A stretch of DNA of 64,000 nucleotides from Candidatus Formimonas warabiya (lineage in GTDB: Bacteria > Bacillota > Dehalobacteriia > Dehalobacteriales > Dehalobacteriaceae). The translations under genes were made by a program, and so were the position numbers. Shown here piece after piece: positions 1 through 9,982 of this stretch (positions are counted from its first letter, which is position 1; each line of letters opens with the position of its first letter). The stretch covers positions 2,554,903-2,618,902 of the forward strand of contig NZ_CP017634.1 of assembly GCF_002777255.1 (NCBI RefSeq), in the 5' to 3' direction. Under the pieces are notes generated by a model that was given only the letters and a program-made list of their open reading frames with translations, did no database searches and had not been told where the DNA came from.

Positions 1-17
1 GCGTTTATCAACAAGCT

Positions 18-1046
18 CTAATATTTTGCACACATTTTTAAAATAGCGGTCTCCAAAAGGGCCAGGGGTTCCCCTTTTCCCGTCTTGATCGCTACATCCG
101 CATCCAGTAGATGGGCCAGTCCTTTCACCAGCTCATCAGGATAGAAGTTTTGGCTTTGCTGCATCCCTTTCTTAACCACATAAGGATGCAGCCCTAACTC
201 GTCGGCCATGCGGGCTTCTCCCAGACCCTTTCTGCTTAAGACCTGAATTTGGAGCAAGATTCTGATCTGTCTGGCCAAGAGAGACAGTACTTTCATCTCC
301 GGCTCCCCTGTTCTGACCAGCTCGCGCAGTTGGAAAACAGCAGAAGATGCTTCTCTCCTGCTCATGGCATCGATCAGGTTAAAAACACTTAAGGTACTGC
401 TTTGACCGAGGGTTTGCATCACATCCCGGAGGGTGACTTCCCCGGCCGGTCCTACAAAAAGAGCCGCCTTTTCAATCTCATGTTCCAGTGTGGAAAGATT
501 GTTTCCCCCTGCCACCGCCAAATAATCCAAAACCGGTTTTAAAGCTTTTTTCCCTTTCTCCTGAAAACGTTTTTCGATCCATCTATTTAATTCCTGCCCC
601 TTGAGAGGAGCAAACTCCATCACCTGACCCACTTTTTTAATTAATTTGACCATTTTTCTTTTCGCGTCCACTTTTTCCCCGGCTACCAGCACCAGACAGG
701 TTGAAGGGGACGGGTTGTCCAAGTAGGTTAATAAAGGGTCTAATTCCTGATCTTTGCTCTCTTCTCCGCCTCCTTTTGCCGTCGTAAACCAGGGGGCCCC
801 CGTTACCACCACCAGCCTTTTCTCGGCAAAAACCGGCAGCACATTAGCGGAAGCGGCCACCTGAGCAGGTGAAACGACCGCCCCGTCCAATTTTTCATAG
901 TTAAAATCTCCGATCCCTTCCGCCACCAGGAAATGGGTTAATTTCTCCAAAGCCTCTTTGATCAGAAGCGTTTCCGGCCCATAAAAAAGATAAACTAGGG
1001 AGAGTACCCCTCTTTTAATATCATGAAAAATCGGTAATTGTTCCAT
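18..1046 (-). CDS. holA: DNA polymerase III delta subunit
   Basis: Delta subunit of the clamp loader, which opens and loads the beta sliding clamp during replication. The 342-residue length and the LFYGPETLLIKEAL start followed by an AAA+-like first domain fit the HolA family; the C-terminal third (about 215-340) is the helical collar domain. The open reading frame begins with TTG at 1049, but ATG at 1046 is better because GAGG lies 7 bases before it. The gene sits downstream of comEC, as in many Firmicutes. Identification is from overall family resemblance. Confidence 0.93.
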   Translation of the reverse strand: MEQLPIFHDIKRGVLSLVYLFYGPETLLIKEALEKLTHFLVAEGIGDFNYEKLDGAVVSPAQVAASANVLPVFAEKRLVVVTGAPWFTTAKGGGEESKDQELDPLLTYLDNPSPSTCLVLVAGEKVDAKRKMVKLIKKVGQVMEFAPLKGQELNRWIEKRFQEKGKKALKPVLDYLAVAGGNNLSTLEHEIEKAALFVGPAGEVTLRDVMQTLGQSSTLSVFNLIDAMSRREASSAVFQLRELVRTGEPEMKVLSLLARQIRILLQIQVLSRKGLGEARMADELGLHPYVVKKGMQQSQNFYPDELVKGLAHLLDADVAIKTGKGEPLALLETAILKMCAKY

Positions 1047-1102
1047 CAATCTTCCTCTTCTTCCCTATTTAGCTGCTTAAATTGTCCCAATTTATCCGGT
1101 CC

Positions 1103-1121
1103 TTGTCAAGTAACTTGACAA
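1103..1121. promoter_or_regulatory. 19-bp palindrome with possible holA promoter
   Basis: TTGTCAAGT and ACTTGACAA form a near-perfect inverted repeat around one central base in the comEC-holA gap. Read on the minus strand, its TTGACA could be a -35 box, with GACAAT 17 bases further on as a weak -10 for holA. It could equally be a hairpin. Assignment is inferred from position only. Confidence 0.3.
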
Positions 1122-1135
1122 AGAAAGGGGTTTTG

Positions 1136-3445
1136 TCAGCCATCTTTGAATGTCTGAACCCGGATCTCTTTTCCATCGGTGGAAAAAGTGACGGCCCCAT
1201 GCAGATCCGTACGGAAAAGGGGGATCTCCCGCTCCTCCCAATATTCGACTACCTCAGGACCCGGATGGCCAAAAGAATTTTTTCCCACACAGACCACAAC
1301 CATGCGGGGAGAAACCTGTTCATAAAAAGAAGGCAAGAAACTGTTTTTACTGCCGTGATGGGGCAGTTTCAGCACATCTGCCTTTAAATCAAGGCCGCTG
1401 TCCAGCAAAGAAGTTAAACAGGCTATTTCCGCATCCCCTGTCAATAAAAAAGAAACATGGCCATAGGATAATTTTAGGACCAAACAATTATTGTTGGTAT
1501 CCGCATCCGTTCCCGTAAAGGGCTGTCCGGGACTGCATACATATAGTTTAATCCCCCGGTCCAAAAAGATCTCTTGTCCCCGGGTCACCGGAACCGCCGG
1601 AACGTTTTTTCTCTCCGCCAGTTCTAAGAGAGGCTGAAGCTCGGGAGATGCTACAAAGGGCCGGGCAAAAACAAACTTGTCCACTTTTAATTCATCCAGG
1701 GTGGGGAAAAGGCCCAACATATGGTCCTCATCCGGATGTGTGAGCAGGACCAGATCCAATCGCTCCAGTCCCAGGCTTTTCAGGTAAGGAACAACAATTC
1801 TTTCCCCCACCTGGGAACCGGAGGCGTTAGGCTTTCCCCCGCCGTCAATGAGGCAGGTACGCCCGGAAGGGCTCTGGAGAAAAATACAATCCCCCTGCCC
1901 TACGTCGACAAAGGTCACATTGAGCCGGCCATTCCCGGAAACCGGCAGGGCCAGAAAGACGATGAAAATGCCCAGGGCGGCAGCCTGATAAAACTTGCCC
2001 CGTTTGATCTTACTTAAATAGGGCAGGCAGAATAGGATCCCATAAAAGACACATAGCCAAAACAAATTGGGGGTTTTCACGGTGTGATAGGACCCGGGAA
2101 GGTCTGAGATCACTTTGGCCGCCCGCCAGATTCCTTCCACAAGAATCCCCGCCCCGTAAGCAGGCAGGACAGCTAAAGGAACACTGATGATACTCAGAAC
2201 AAGGGAAAAGAGCCCCAAAAGCACCACCACACCGACCAGACCGGAAGCAAGAATACTCACTATCACCCCGGCCACAGTCAATACATTAAAATAATAGGCG
2301 ATAAGAGGCATTAACGCCAACTGGGCAGAGACAGCGGCCGCCAGTGCGTCCCACCAGACGCCGCCCTTTTGAGGAAACCAGTCTCTTACGGCAGGCATCA
2401 GATATACCACGCCCCCGGCCGCGATAAAAGAAAGCTGAAATCCGGCGTCAAAAAGCATCTGGGGATGAACGATTAATAAAGGCAAGGCAGCAAAAGCCAA
2501 GGCGGTATAAAAATCCTTTTTCTCGCCCAGGGAATAGGCAAGCAGCCCCATCACAGCCATGGCACCGGACCTTAAAACGGAGGGGGTAAATTCCGACAAA
2601 GCGGCATAAAATACCACGGCAAAAAGTACTAAGAACAGCCTGTTCCATTTATTCAGCTTAAACAGTTGGGCCAGAAGGAGGGTAAACAGCACCACGTATC
2701 CCACATGGACGCCGGATACTGCAAAGGCATCCATTAATCCTGTTTGAGAGAGGACATTCCGCTCCTCGAAAGAGAGGGTTCCTTTTTCGCCAAAGAGCAT
2801 GCCCCCGATAAAGGCGCTTTGTTGGGGCGGGAGATTCCCCAGCACCCGTGCCATCTTTTCTTTCAGTCCAAATACCAGGGCTAAGAAAGCATGGCCCCGG
2901 TTCTCCCCCGTGGGAGTAATGGAACCGCCGTACAGGGTGCTCACGGTTGCCTCAATACCGTGTCTTTTCAAGTAGGCCGGATAATCAAACTGATGGGGGT
3001 TGGAGGGGGGCGTCGTATCCAGTACTTCTCCGGAAATGTGCAAAACGTCACCATAACGCACCTTTTCTCCGGCCGCGCAAAGCACCTGGATCTTTCCCTT
3101 GGTTCGGGGGGCACCGGCCCCTTGAAATACCTGAAAGGAAAATATTTTTCCCCCTGCCGTAGGGCTGGGCTCCCCGGCCGCCATGCCCAGGGCCTGGATC
3201 CGCTCTCCCGGGGTGAAAGGGATGTCCTGAAGCGCCAGGTAATGGACTTGCCCCCATAAAATCCCCACACAGCAGGAGAAAATAACCAGAAATCTCAGTT
3301 CCTGAGCGCGGCATAAAATATACCCGGAAAAAACAAGGGCGCCCAATGCCAAAGCAAAAGCTGCCCCTACCGGAATATGAAAAAAATTTCCCGCCCCAAT
3401 CCCCAGGGCAAACCCTAACGTGTGCCAAAGAAGGACTCTTTTCAT
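1136..3445 (-). CDS. comEC: ComEC/Rec2 DNA-uptake channel protein
   Basis: Inner-membrane channel that carries transforming single-stranded DNA into the cytoplasm during competence. The 769 residues show the full family layout: N-terminal membrane/OB-like DUF4131 region (about 1-190), the multi-span Competence domain (about 200-490, with FIGGMLFGEKGTL and SGVHVGYV), and a C-terminal metallo-beta-lactamase-like domain (about 510-769) with VDVGQGDCIFL and the metal motif THPDEDH. The start ATG follows AAAGGAG. It lies 12 bases after comEA on the same strand, forming a comEA-comEC late-competence operon. Confidence 0.95.
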   Translation of the reverse strand: MKRVLLWHTLGFALGIGAGNFFHIPVGAAFALALGALVFSGYILCRAQELRFLVIFSCCVGILWGQVHYLALQDIPFTPGERIQALGMAAGEPSPTAGGKIFSFQVFQGAGAPRTKGKIQVLCAAGEKVRYGDVLHISGEVLDTTPPSNPHQFDYPAYLKRHGIEATVSTLYGGSITPTGENRGHAFLALVFGLKEKMARVLGNLPPQQSAFIGGMLFGEKGTLSFEERNVLSQTGLMDAFAVSGVHVGYVVLFTLLLAQLFKLNKWNRLFLVLFAVVFYAALSEFTPSVLRSGAMAVMGLLAYSLGEKKDFYTALAFAALPLLIVHPQMLFDAGFQLSFIAAGGVVYLMPAVRDWFPQKGGVWWDALAAAVSAQLALMPLIAYYFNVLTVAGVIVSILASGLVGVVVLLGLFSLVLSIISVPLAVLPAYGAGILVEGIWRAAKVISDLPGSYHTVKTPNLFWLCVFYGILFCLPYLSKIKRGKFYQAAALGIFIVFLALPVSGNGRLNVTFVDVGQGDCIFLQSPSGRTCLIDGGGKPNASGSQVGERIVVPYLKSLGLERLDLVLLTHPDEDHMLGLFPTLDELKVDKFVFARPFVASPELQPLLELAERKNVPAVPVTRGQEIFLDRGIKLYVCSPGQPFTGTDADTNNNCLVLKLSYGHVSFLLTGDAEIACLTSLLDSGLDLKADVLKLPHHGSKNSFLPSFYEQVSPRMVVVCVGKNSFGHPGPEVVEYWEEREIPLFRTDLHGAVTFSTDGKEIRVQTFKDG

Positions 3446-3457
3446 GGCACTCCTTTC

Positions 3458-4084
3458 TTAGATCGTAATCCGGTCCTTCAGTTTCTCGAAGGTAGCTGCG
3501 CCAATCCCGGAAACATTCTGGATATCCTCCAGGGAGGTAAAATAGCCGTTTTCTTCCCGGTATTGAATGATGGCCTCGGCTTTTGCGGGGCCGATGCCGG
3601 GCAAGGCGTCCAGCTCAGCGGCACCGGCCGTATTGATGTTGATCAGCTGGCCGGCTTCCCCATTTGAGGAAGAAGAGACACTGCTTCCCGTTTGAAGCCC
3701 GCTTTCTCCTGCCCCTGTCCCCCCTTGAGCAGGAACGATGACCTGTTCCTGATCCTTGAGCTTTTTCGCCAGGTTAATCCTGTTCAAATCGGCTTCCGGC
3801 AGGGGCAAGGCCAAATTTACGGCATCAATCACCCTGCTCCCTTCTTTCAGGTTAAAGACCCCGGGATTTTGTACCGCTCCCGAGACATATACCACCACTT
3901 CCGCCGGTTCCGCAGCCTTTTCTTCCTGGCCCCCTGGCAGATTTTCCCCGGGAGCCGGGGTGATCTCTACGGCCGGCGAGGCTGTCCGTTCCAGATATTT
4001 TCCATAAGTGACACCGGCTCCAAAGAAGAGTGCGATCATCAGGCCAAAAACAATGAAATGTTCTTTCTTTAGTTGCCCCAACAT
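3458..4084 (-). CDS. comEA: ComEA DNA-binding competence protein
   Basis: Membrane-anchored receptor that binds extracellular double-stranded DNA for uptake. One N-terminal membrane segment (about 10-30) is followed by an SLBB-type domain (VYVSGAVQNPGVFNL, about 65-120), a Ser/Gly-rich linker and a C-terminal helix-hairpin-helix domain (ININTAGAAELDALPGIG, about 145-208). ATG at 4084 is preceded in frame by TTG at 4087; the SD GGAGG is 10 bases from ATG and 7 from TTG, so either may be used. It is followed directly by comEC. Confidence 0.95.
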   Translation of the reverse strand: MLGQLKKEHFIVFGLMIALFFGAGVTYGKYLERTASPAVEITPAPGENLPGGQEEKAAEPAEVVVYVSGAVQNPGVFNLKEGSRVIDAVNLALPLPEADLNRINLAKKLKDQEQVIVPAQGGTGAGESGLQTGSSVSSSSNGEAGQLININTAGAAELDALPGIGPAKAEAIIQYREENGYFTSLEDIQNVSGIGAATFEKLKDRITI

Positions 4085-4155
4085 CAAAAACAGCCCTCCT
4101 CAGTATAGGTATTATTACTATACGTCGGAAAGCTGTCGAATTCCTGCCTAATTTG

Positions 4156-6639
4156 TTATTTTATAACAATATTTACAAGTTTATTGGGAACTGTCACCAC
4201 TTTGACAATGGTTTTTCCCGTGGTCCATTGGGCCAGCTTTTCGCTGGCTAAAATCACCTCTTTCAAGGATTCCCCGTCCAAACCGGCCGCCACATCCAGC
4301 CTGTCCCGGATTTTCCCGTTCACCTGGACCACAATATTCACGGTATCCTGCTTTAGGGCTTCCTCTTCATAGGCGGGCCAGGATTCTTGATGAATGCTTC
4401 CCGTCTTTCCGGCTAAATGCCACAATTCTTCCGCAATGTGCGGAGCAAGAGGCGCCAGCATCAAGAGCAGTTTTTCCACCGCTTCCTTGATCACCGCAGG
4501 ATTTCCCCCCTGCTCCCCCGTTTTATCCCTATAATTATACATGGCATTGACCATCTCCATGATGGCGCTGATCGCTGTATTGAAATTAAAGCGGATGGCG
4601 ATGTCTTCAGTCACCTTTTTCGTGGTTTGATGAACCACCCTGCGGAAATCCCGGTCCGCCTGGCTGAGAGACCCGGTATCCATGGGCCCTTCCGCCTTTT
4701 GCACCACGTCCAGATAGGAAACCACCGCCCGCCAGACCCGGTTCAAAAAGCGGTAACATCCTTCCACCGCCGAATCATTCCATTCCAGATCCCGTTCCGG
4801 AGGCGCCGCAAACAGGATGAACATGCGGGCCGTATCCGCCCCATACTGGTGAATAATATCCTCCGGGCTGACCACATTTCCTTTTGATTTCGACATCTTA
4901 CTGCCGTCTTTCAGGACCATGCCCTGGGTAAGGAGGTTTTCAAAAGGCTCCTCGACGGAAACCAACCCTAAGTCAAACAATACTTTGGTAAAGAAGCGGG
5001 CATACATCAGGTGCAGAATGGCATGCTCCACGCCGCCAATATACTGGTCCACATTCATCCAGTAATCTACCTTGTCCTTGGCAAAAGCCTGCTCACTGTT
5101 CTTGGGGTCACAGTACCGGAGAAAATACCAGGAAGAACAAACGAAAGTGTCCATGGTGTCCATTTCCCGGGTCGCCTTACCTCCGCACCGGGGACAGGTA
5201 GCTTCGCGAAAGGTGGGGCTGGTTTTCAGGGGAGACTCTCCGCTCGGCTTAAATTCTACATCCGTGGGCAGGATTACCGGCAGCTGGTCATCGGCCACCG
5301 GCTGCATACCGCATTTCTCACAGTAGACAATGGGGATCGGTGCGCCCCAATAGCGCTGGCGGGAAATCAGCCAGTCCCGCAGCCGATAGTTAATCACCCT
5401 TTTCCCCAGTCCCTGATGCTCCATAAAATCAGCGATCCCTTCCATGGCAGCTTCATTGGACATGCCGTCAAATTCCCGGGAATTGACCATGATGCCGGGT
5501 TCTTCATAGGCGTAGGTCAAGTCTTCCTTCTGCTCTTCCCCGGCGGGTTGAATCACCACTTTGATGGGCAAGCCGTATTTTTTGGCAAAATCAAAGTCCC
5601 GCTGGTCATGGGCCGGTACCCCCATCACAGCTCCGGTGCCATAATCCATAATCACATAATTTGTAATCCAGATGGGGATCTCTTCACCGGTCATGGGGTT
5701 GACGGCATAGGCGCCGGTAAACAGGCCTTCCTTTTCCAACTCGTTGGAGGTGCGGTCAATATTGCTCAACTGCTGGACCTTGCGGATAAAGGCTTTGACA
5801 TCAGCCTCGTAGGCCGTTCCCGCAGTCAGCTTTTCCACCATCGGATGTTCCGGCGCCAGCACCATATAGGTGACGCCGAAAATGGTATCGTGCCGGGTGG
5901 TAAACACGGGCAAAGGCTCTCCGGTAGCTGCCGCTTTAAACCGGACTTCGACCCCTTCACTGCGCCCGATCCAGTTTTTCTGCATAATTTTTACTTTTTC
6001 CGGCCAGCCAGGCAGCTTTTCCAGATCGTCCAGCAAACGCTGGGCATAGTCGGTAATCTTAAAGAACCATTGCTCCAGATCCTTTTTTGCCACCACAGTG
6101 CCGCAGCGTTCACAGGCACCCTCTACTACCTGTTCGTTGGCCAGCACCGTAGCACAGGAGGGGCACCAGTTTACCGCCGCCTTCTTTTTGTAGGCCAGTC
6201 CGTTTTTATATAATTGAAGGAAGAGCCACTGGGTCCATTTGTAGTAATCAGGCAGGCAGGTAGTGGCTTCCCTTTCCCAATCATAGCTGATGCCCATGGA
6301 CTTTAACTGCCGTTTCATATTGGCGATATTGTCTTTTGTCCATACCGAGGGGTGAATTCCTCTTTGAATGGCCGCATTTTCTGCCGGGAGTCCAAAGGAA
6401 TCCCAGCCCATGGGGTGCAAAACATTATATCCCTGCATCGTCTTAAACCGGGCCACCACATCACCGATAGAATAATTGCGCACATGGCCCATGTGCAGGT
6501 TACCGGAAGGATAAGGAAACATCTCTAAACAATAGTATTCCGGGCGGTCAGAACTTTCCGTGACCCGGTAGATTCCTGCTTCTTCCCAAGCGTCCTGCCA
6601 CTTTGGCTCCAGGGTCTTAAAATCATACTTTACATCCAT
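4156..6639 (-). CDS. leuS: Leucyl-tRNA synthetase
   Basis: Class I synthetase that charges tRNA-Leu with leucine. The HIGH motif is HMGH in [15 protein letters not shown], and the KMSKS motif is intact ([10 protein letters not shown]). The CP1 editing domain lies between about 220 and 420, and zinc-type cysteine pairs (WCPSC, CERC) are visible. The length of 827 residues is normal. ATG at 6639 (MDVKYDF) is used here; an in-frame TTG at 6648 lies closer to AGGAG and cannot be excluded. Expression should be controlled by the T-box leader upstream, which responds to uncharged tRNA-Leu. Confidence 0.96.
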   Translation of the reverse strand: MDVKYDFKTLEPKWQDAWEEAGIYRVTESSDRPEYYCLEMFPYPSGNLHMGHVRNYSIGDVVARFKTMQGYNVLHPMGWDSFGLPAENAAIQRGIHPSVWTKDNIANMKRQLKSMGISYDWEREATTCLPDYYKWTQWLFLQLYKNGLAYKKKAAVNWCPSCATVLANEQVVEGACERCGTVVAKKDLEQWFFKITDYAQRLLDDLEKLPGWPEKVKIMQKNWIGRSEGVEVRFKAAATGEPLPVFTTRHDTIFGVTYMVLAPEHPMVEKLTAGTAYEADVKAFIRKVQQLSNIDRTSNELEKEGLFTGAYAVNPMTGEEIPIWITNYVIMDYGTGAVMGVPAHDQRDFDFAKKYGLPIKVVIQPAGEEQKEDLTYAYEEPGIMVNSREFDGMSNEAAMEGIADFMEHQGLGKRVINYRLRDWLISRQRYWGAPIPIVYCEKCGMQPVADDQLPVILPTDVEFKPSGESPLKTSPTFREATCPRCGGKATREMDTMDTFVCSSWYFLRYCDPKNSEQAFAKDKVDYWMNVDQYIGGVEHAILHLMYARFFTKVLFDLGLVSVEEPFENLLTQGMVLKDGSKMSKSKGNVVSPEDIIHQYGADTARMFILFAAPPERDLEWNDSAVEGCYRFLNRVWRAVVSYLDVVQKAEGPMDTGSLSQADRDFRRVVHQTTKKVTEDIAIRFNFNTAISAIMEMVNAMYNYRDKTGEQGGNPAVIKEAVEKLLLMLAPLAPHIAEELWHLAGKTGSIHQESWPAYEEEALKQDTVNIVVQVNGKIRDRLDVAAGLDGESLKEVILASEKLAQWTTGKTIVKVVTVPNKLVNIVIK

Positions 6640-6675
6640 ATTAACCAATCCTCTCCTTCAGGTTCAGTGAAAAAT

Positions 6676-6919
6676 AAAAAAACTCCCGCCCTTTGGGACG
6701 AGAGGATCTCCCGCGGTACCACCCACCTTGATAAGGTAAACAATCATCATTATCCGCTTCATATCTGTAACGGGCTTACCCGATGTGGATTACTCCATTC
6801 ACCCACACAGCTCATGGACGAGTTCAACCGGGAAAAGGTTATTGCCTTGCACCGGCCGGCAACTCTCTAAAATCCTCCGCGGTCTACTGCTTCCATTCAT
6901 TGCTCCTGTATGTTCAATT
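6676..6919 (-). ncRNA. T-box leader of leuS
   Basis: On the minus strand the leader carries the AGAG-box stem I region, the signature T-box GGGTGGTACCGCGG (6711-6724), and a terminator whose stem (6683-6704) is followed by seven T. The probable specifier codon is CUC (6820-6822) within GAACUC, a leucine codon that agrees with the downstream gene. Uncharged tRNA-Leu would stabilise the antiterminator and allow leuS transcription. The T-box and terminator are seen directly; the specifier assignment is inferred. Confidence 0.92.
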
Positions 6920-6925
6920 AGCCAA

Positions 6926-6954
6926 ATTATATAAAAAATTTTGGGGGCTGTCAA
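6926..6954 (-). promoter_or_regulatory. Promoter of T-box/leuS, consensus sigma-A
   Basis: Minus-strand TTGACA (6949-6954) and TATAAT (6926-6931) are separated by exactly 17 bases, a perfect housekeeping match. It lies just upstream of the T-box leader. Confidence 0.85.
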
Positions 6955-6997
6955 CAAAATGCGCCCAGCGGAATAAAATACTGCCCATGCATGGAAT

Positions 6998-8149
6998 TCA
7001 ACCCGTCTTTTTTTCTGCGATGGGAGAAATTAATTGCATCATGAATGCAACCGCTCTTTCTGCAGCGAATCCGGGTATGGCATGCGCTGCTGCCTCGCGC
7101 ATTTTTCTCAATTCATCAGGCTTTTCTACAAGCGTTTTCACCAGGTCTACCAGCGCTTCATGACTGTCAACAATGCGCCCGGCTCCCATTCGGTTAATGA
7201 AAACAGCGTTTTGTTCCTCTTGCCCGGGGATGGGTTTAAAGATAATTAAAGGCAACTGCTTGGTCAGAGCCTCTGAAACAATCAACCCCCCGGCTTTGGT
7301 GATGATAATATCCGATGCCGCCATTAATTCCTCCACATTGTTTACATAGCCAAAACGCAGCACGGGATGGCGGGTTTGCTCCATCAAATCGTCCAGGGAC
7401 TTAAACAGCCGTTGATTTTGACCACAGACAACGATAAACTGCAGCGGGATGGTGGTCTGCATCAGGGCGGCGCATACCTTTTTAATCCCGCTCAGAACCC
7501 CGTATGCGCCCCCCATCACCAGGATGGTGGGACGGTCCGGAAGCAGTCCCAAACGGGCGGCAATTTCCGACCGATTCAAACTACGTTCAAACTTGAGGCT
7601 GACCGGAATTCCGGTCACTTTAACCCGGCGGGGATCAACGCCTCTGGCCACCAGCTCTTCATAAACACCCTGACAGCCCACAATGTATAAATCCACTCCT
7701 TGATGGATCCACTGGCTGTGTACGGCATAATCCGTAACCACTGTCACCAGGGGAATATCCAGCACCCGGCTTAATCTTAGGCGGGCCAGAACGCCCGCTA
7801 CGGTAGGATACGTACATACAATAAGATCGGGTTGAAAAGAACGAATGTATTTTAGAAAGCCTCTCTGCCCCAGTTTATTTAAGGAGCGCTGAAATAGGGA
7901 ATCCGGATTCATTTTAGAAGTACGGGAATAAAATTTCCCCCACAGCCTGGGGGCATGCTTGATCATTTCCAAGTAAATGCCTTTCAGCATGGTATTAAAT
8001 GTTTTACTCAGAAGTTGTCCACAGTCCAAATGAGTGATTTCGGCCGTGGGATACTCTTTCATCATTGCTTCGATAACGGCCTCGGCGGCTCGAAAATGTC
8101 CCGCACCGAATGTTGCCGAAAAAACCAGTATACGAAGGTTTCTCACCAT
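6998..8149 (-). CDS. UgtP/MGDG synthase-like glycosyltransferase (GT28)
   Basis: Likely transfers a sugar from a UDP donor to diacylglycerol or another lipid at the cytoplasmic membrane. The 383 residues begin with SATFGAGHFRAAEAV, the glycine-rich start of MGDG-synthase-type N domains (about 5-170), followed by a GT28 C-terminal domain (about 200-370) with VMGGAYGVLSG and the donor-binding ITKAGGLIVSEAL motif. GGAGG lies 5 bases before ATG. The exact acceptor cannot be told: processive diacylglycerol glucosyltransferases and one-step enzymes share this fold. Confidence 0.8.
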   Translation of the reverse strand: MVRNLRILVFSATFGAGHFRAAEAVIEAMMKEYPTAEITHLDCGQLLSKTFNTMLKGIYLEMIKHAPRLWGKFYSRTSKMNPDSLFQRSLNKLGQRGFLKYIRSFQPDLIVCTYPTVAGVLARLRLSRVLDIPLVTVVTDYAVHSQWIHQGVDLYIVGCQGVYEELVARGVDPRRVKVTGIPVSLKFERSLNRSEIAARLGLLPDRPTILVMGGAYGVLSGIKKVCAALMQTTIPLQFIVVCGQNQRLFKSLDDLMEQTRHPVLRFGYVNNVEELMAASDIIITKAGGLIVSEALTKQLPLIIFKPIPGQEEQNAVFINRMGAGRIVDSHEALVDLVKTLVEKPDELRKMREAAAHAIPGFAAERAVAFMMQLISPIAEKKTG

Positions 8150-8411
8150 GTTTTCCTCCTTTGTCCATCCTCAAGTGAATGCATTCCCTTCTCATCTTAT
8201 TTTATGACATATGAGGCCATTTAACCAGCCCTGAATATCACAGGGCAAACCACGGCCTGCCGCCGGCGTCAAAAAAATCATCTCCCTTTACAGGCATACA
8301 CTTATGATTATTTTTATTCTATTGAAGAAAGATGAAAAGAAAAACAAAGATTGTGTTAAAATTAATTTATGTTTTTGTAAGTACTTTTCTGCTCACTATG
8401 GGGGTGATGCT

Positions 8412-9659
8412 TTGAACAACAACAGTCAATTAGCGGGACAAGAAAATCTCACAGAAATGAAAGAAACTAAAATCATGGGTATGCCGGGAAACATTTTTTT
8501 TACCGGCCTGACAAGTTTTTTCACCGATACCTCAACCAAAATGGTCTATCCCGTTTTACCGGTTTTTTTGACTTCGGTCTTGGGAACTTCTATTACTTCC
8601 GTGTCCATTATCGAAGGAGTAGCAGAAAGCACGGCCAGTATACTCAAGGCCCTGTCCGGGTGGTGCTCGGACCGGCTGGGAAGAAATAAGTCTCTCATGA
8701 TAACGGGGTACCTGATCACCGCAGTGATTACACCCTTCTTTGCTTTCGTGAGCGGTTGGTACCAGGTATTGGCTTTGAGATTTCTCGAGCGGATGGGCAA
8801 AGGTGTGCGCACTGCCCCCAGGGATAGCATTATTGCCGCCTCAGGAGGGAAAAAAAACCACGGAAAAAACTTCGGTTTTCATAAAGCCATGGATAATAGC
8901 GGGGCTATCATCGGCCCTCTTCTCGCCTACCTGATTTTAGAATTTTCCGTGCAGGGAAATGGCACCCCGACAGCCCATGACTATCGGCTTTTGTTTATTC
9001 TGGCAGCTATTCCGGCCTTTCTGGGCGTGTTAACCATCTGTCTCTTTGTCAAAGAAGCAAAAGGCAAAACCACCTGCCCGGACAGAATCAAATGGGATAG
9101 TTTTCGGAAAGATTACTATATCTTTCTTCTCATTGTCTTTATCTTCTCGCTGGGAAACTCCACAGATACCCTTTTACTTTTAAGATCCCAAAATATCGGC
9201 ATCCCCGAGGCATCTGTCCCCTTGCTGTATTTGATTTTCAACACATGCTCCGTCTTATTCGTCATCCCCATGGGTGCGCTATCCGATAGAATCGGCAGGG
9301 AAAAAATCATTATCCTGGGATACCTGGTATACAGCCTGGTATACTTAGGCTTCGCCTGCGCAAACAGTAAAATCACCGTGGTCATGTTATTTGCCCTGTA
9401 CGGCCTATATAGCGCCTCTGTGGACGGGGTCCAGAAAGCTTTGGTCGCCGACCTGATCGATAAACAGCACCGGGGTACCGGACTCGGCCTCTATAACGCC
9501 ATTATCGGCATCACCCTCCTCCCGGCCAGTATCATCGGCGGAGTGCTGTGGAGCACGATCAATATTTCCGCTCCTTTCTTGTTTGGGATGTTTACAGCAC
9601 TTTTAGCCTCTGTGATGCTGGTATTCTTCTACAGAAAACGGAGAACTTTACCTTGTTGA
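8412..9659 (+). CDS. MFS transporter
   Basis: Twelve-helix major facilitator superfamily permease, about 415 residues. The characteristic loop after helix 2 is seen as GWCSDRLGRNKSLM and its second-half copy as GALSDRIGREKIIILG. The reading frame extends upstream to 8304, but TTG at 8412 is preferred because GGGGGTG stands just before it and the upstream part is AT-rich and unlike protein. Substrate unknown; the FTGLTSFFTDTSTKMVYPVLP start is typical of a broad group of putative drug or metabolite exporters. It stands alone, divergent from the glycosyltransferase and convergent with the next operon. Confidence 0.8.
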   Translation: MNNNSQLAGQENLTEMKETKIMGMPGNIFFTGLTSFFTDTSTKMVYPVLPVFLTSVLGTSITSVSIIEGVAESTASILKALSGWCSDRLGRNKSLMITGYLITAVITPFFAFVSGWYQVLALRFLERMGKGVRTAPRDSIIAASGGKKNHGKNFGFHKAMDNSGAIIGPLLAYLILEFSVQGNGTPTAHDYRLLFILAAIPAFLGVLTICLFVKEAKGKTTCPDRIKWDSFRKDYYIFLLIVFIFSLGNSTDTLLLLRSQNIGIPEASVPLLYLIFNTCSVLFVIPMGALSDRIGREKIIILGYLVYSLVYLGFACANSKITVVMLFALYGLYSASVDGVQKALVADLIDKQHRGTGLGLYNAIIGITLLPASIIGGVLWSTINISAPFLFGMFTALLASVMLVFFYRKRRTLPC

Positions 9660-9693
9660 AAGCATAAGCGTCCATGTATTTGGTGCATGACAA

Positions 9694-9727
9694 AGCCGGC
9701 CAGGATCTATCCCAACCCGGGCCGGCT
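9694..9727. terminator. Possible terminator between convergent genes
   Basis: AGCCGGCC (9694-9701) and GGCCGGCT (9720-9727) form an 8-bp stem with an 18-base loop between the converging MFS gene and the RDD operon. There is no clear T-run, so this is a weak call. Confidence 0.35.
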
Positions 9728-9769
9728 CTCTGAGCAAACTAGCAAATTATTTTCGGGAAGCCTTCTGCC

Positions 9770-9982
9770 TTAATCGTCCCTATTTTTTTCACCCATTTCA
9801 CCATAAGCTTGGAGGAGACCGGGCAAAAACTGCTGCCATTCCCCTCGCTGCTCTTCCGGAACTCCTAAGCGGTCGCCAATTTTTTTACTGAGTTCCTTCC
9901 CCAAGGCTTCCGCTCTTTTCGGACCCACATTTTTTTGGCGGACCAAAAACTGTTGCATCAGCTCCACTTCTTCAAATTTCAA
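9770..9982 (-). CDS. Small protein of unknown function, operon end
   Basis: A 70-residue soluble, charged protein with no signal peptide or membrane segment. I do not recognise a family. The segment QKNVGPKRAEALGKEL resembles a helix-hairpin-helix-like patch, but this is weak. Its ATG overlaps the stop of the RDD gene by 4 bases (ATGA), which argues strongly for translational coupling and a real gene. It is the last gene of the MoxR/DUF58/SpoIIM operon. Confidence 0.65.
   Translation of the reverse strand: MKFEEVELMQQFLVRQKNVGPKRAEALGKELSKKIGDRLGVPEEQRGEWQQFLPGLLQAYGEMGEKNRDD

Noticed and set aside
5011..6213. 400-codon open frame antisense to leuS
   Set aside because: It lies wholly inside a well-conserved leuS, has no ribosome site and its translation is low-complexity shadow sequence rich in His, Pro and Gly.
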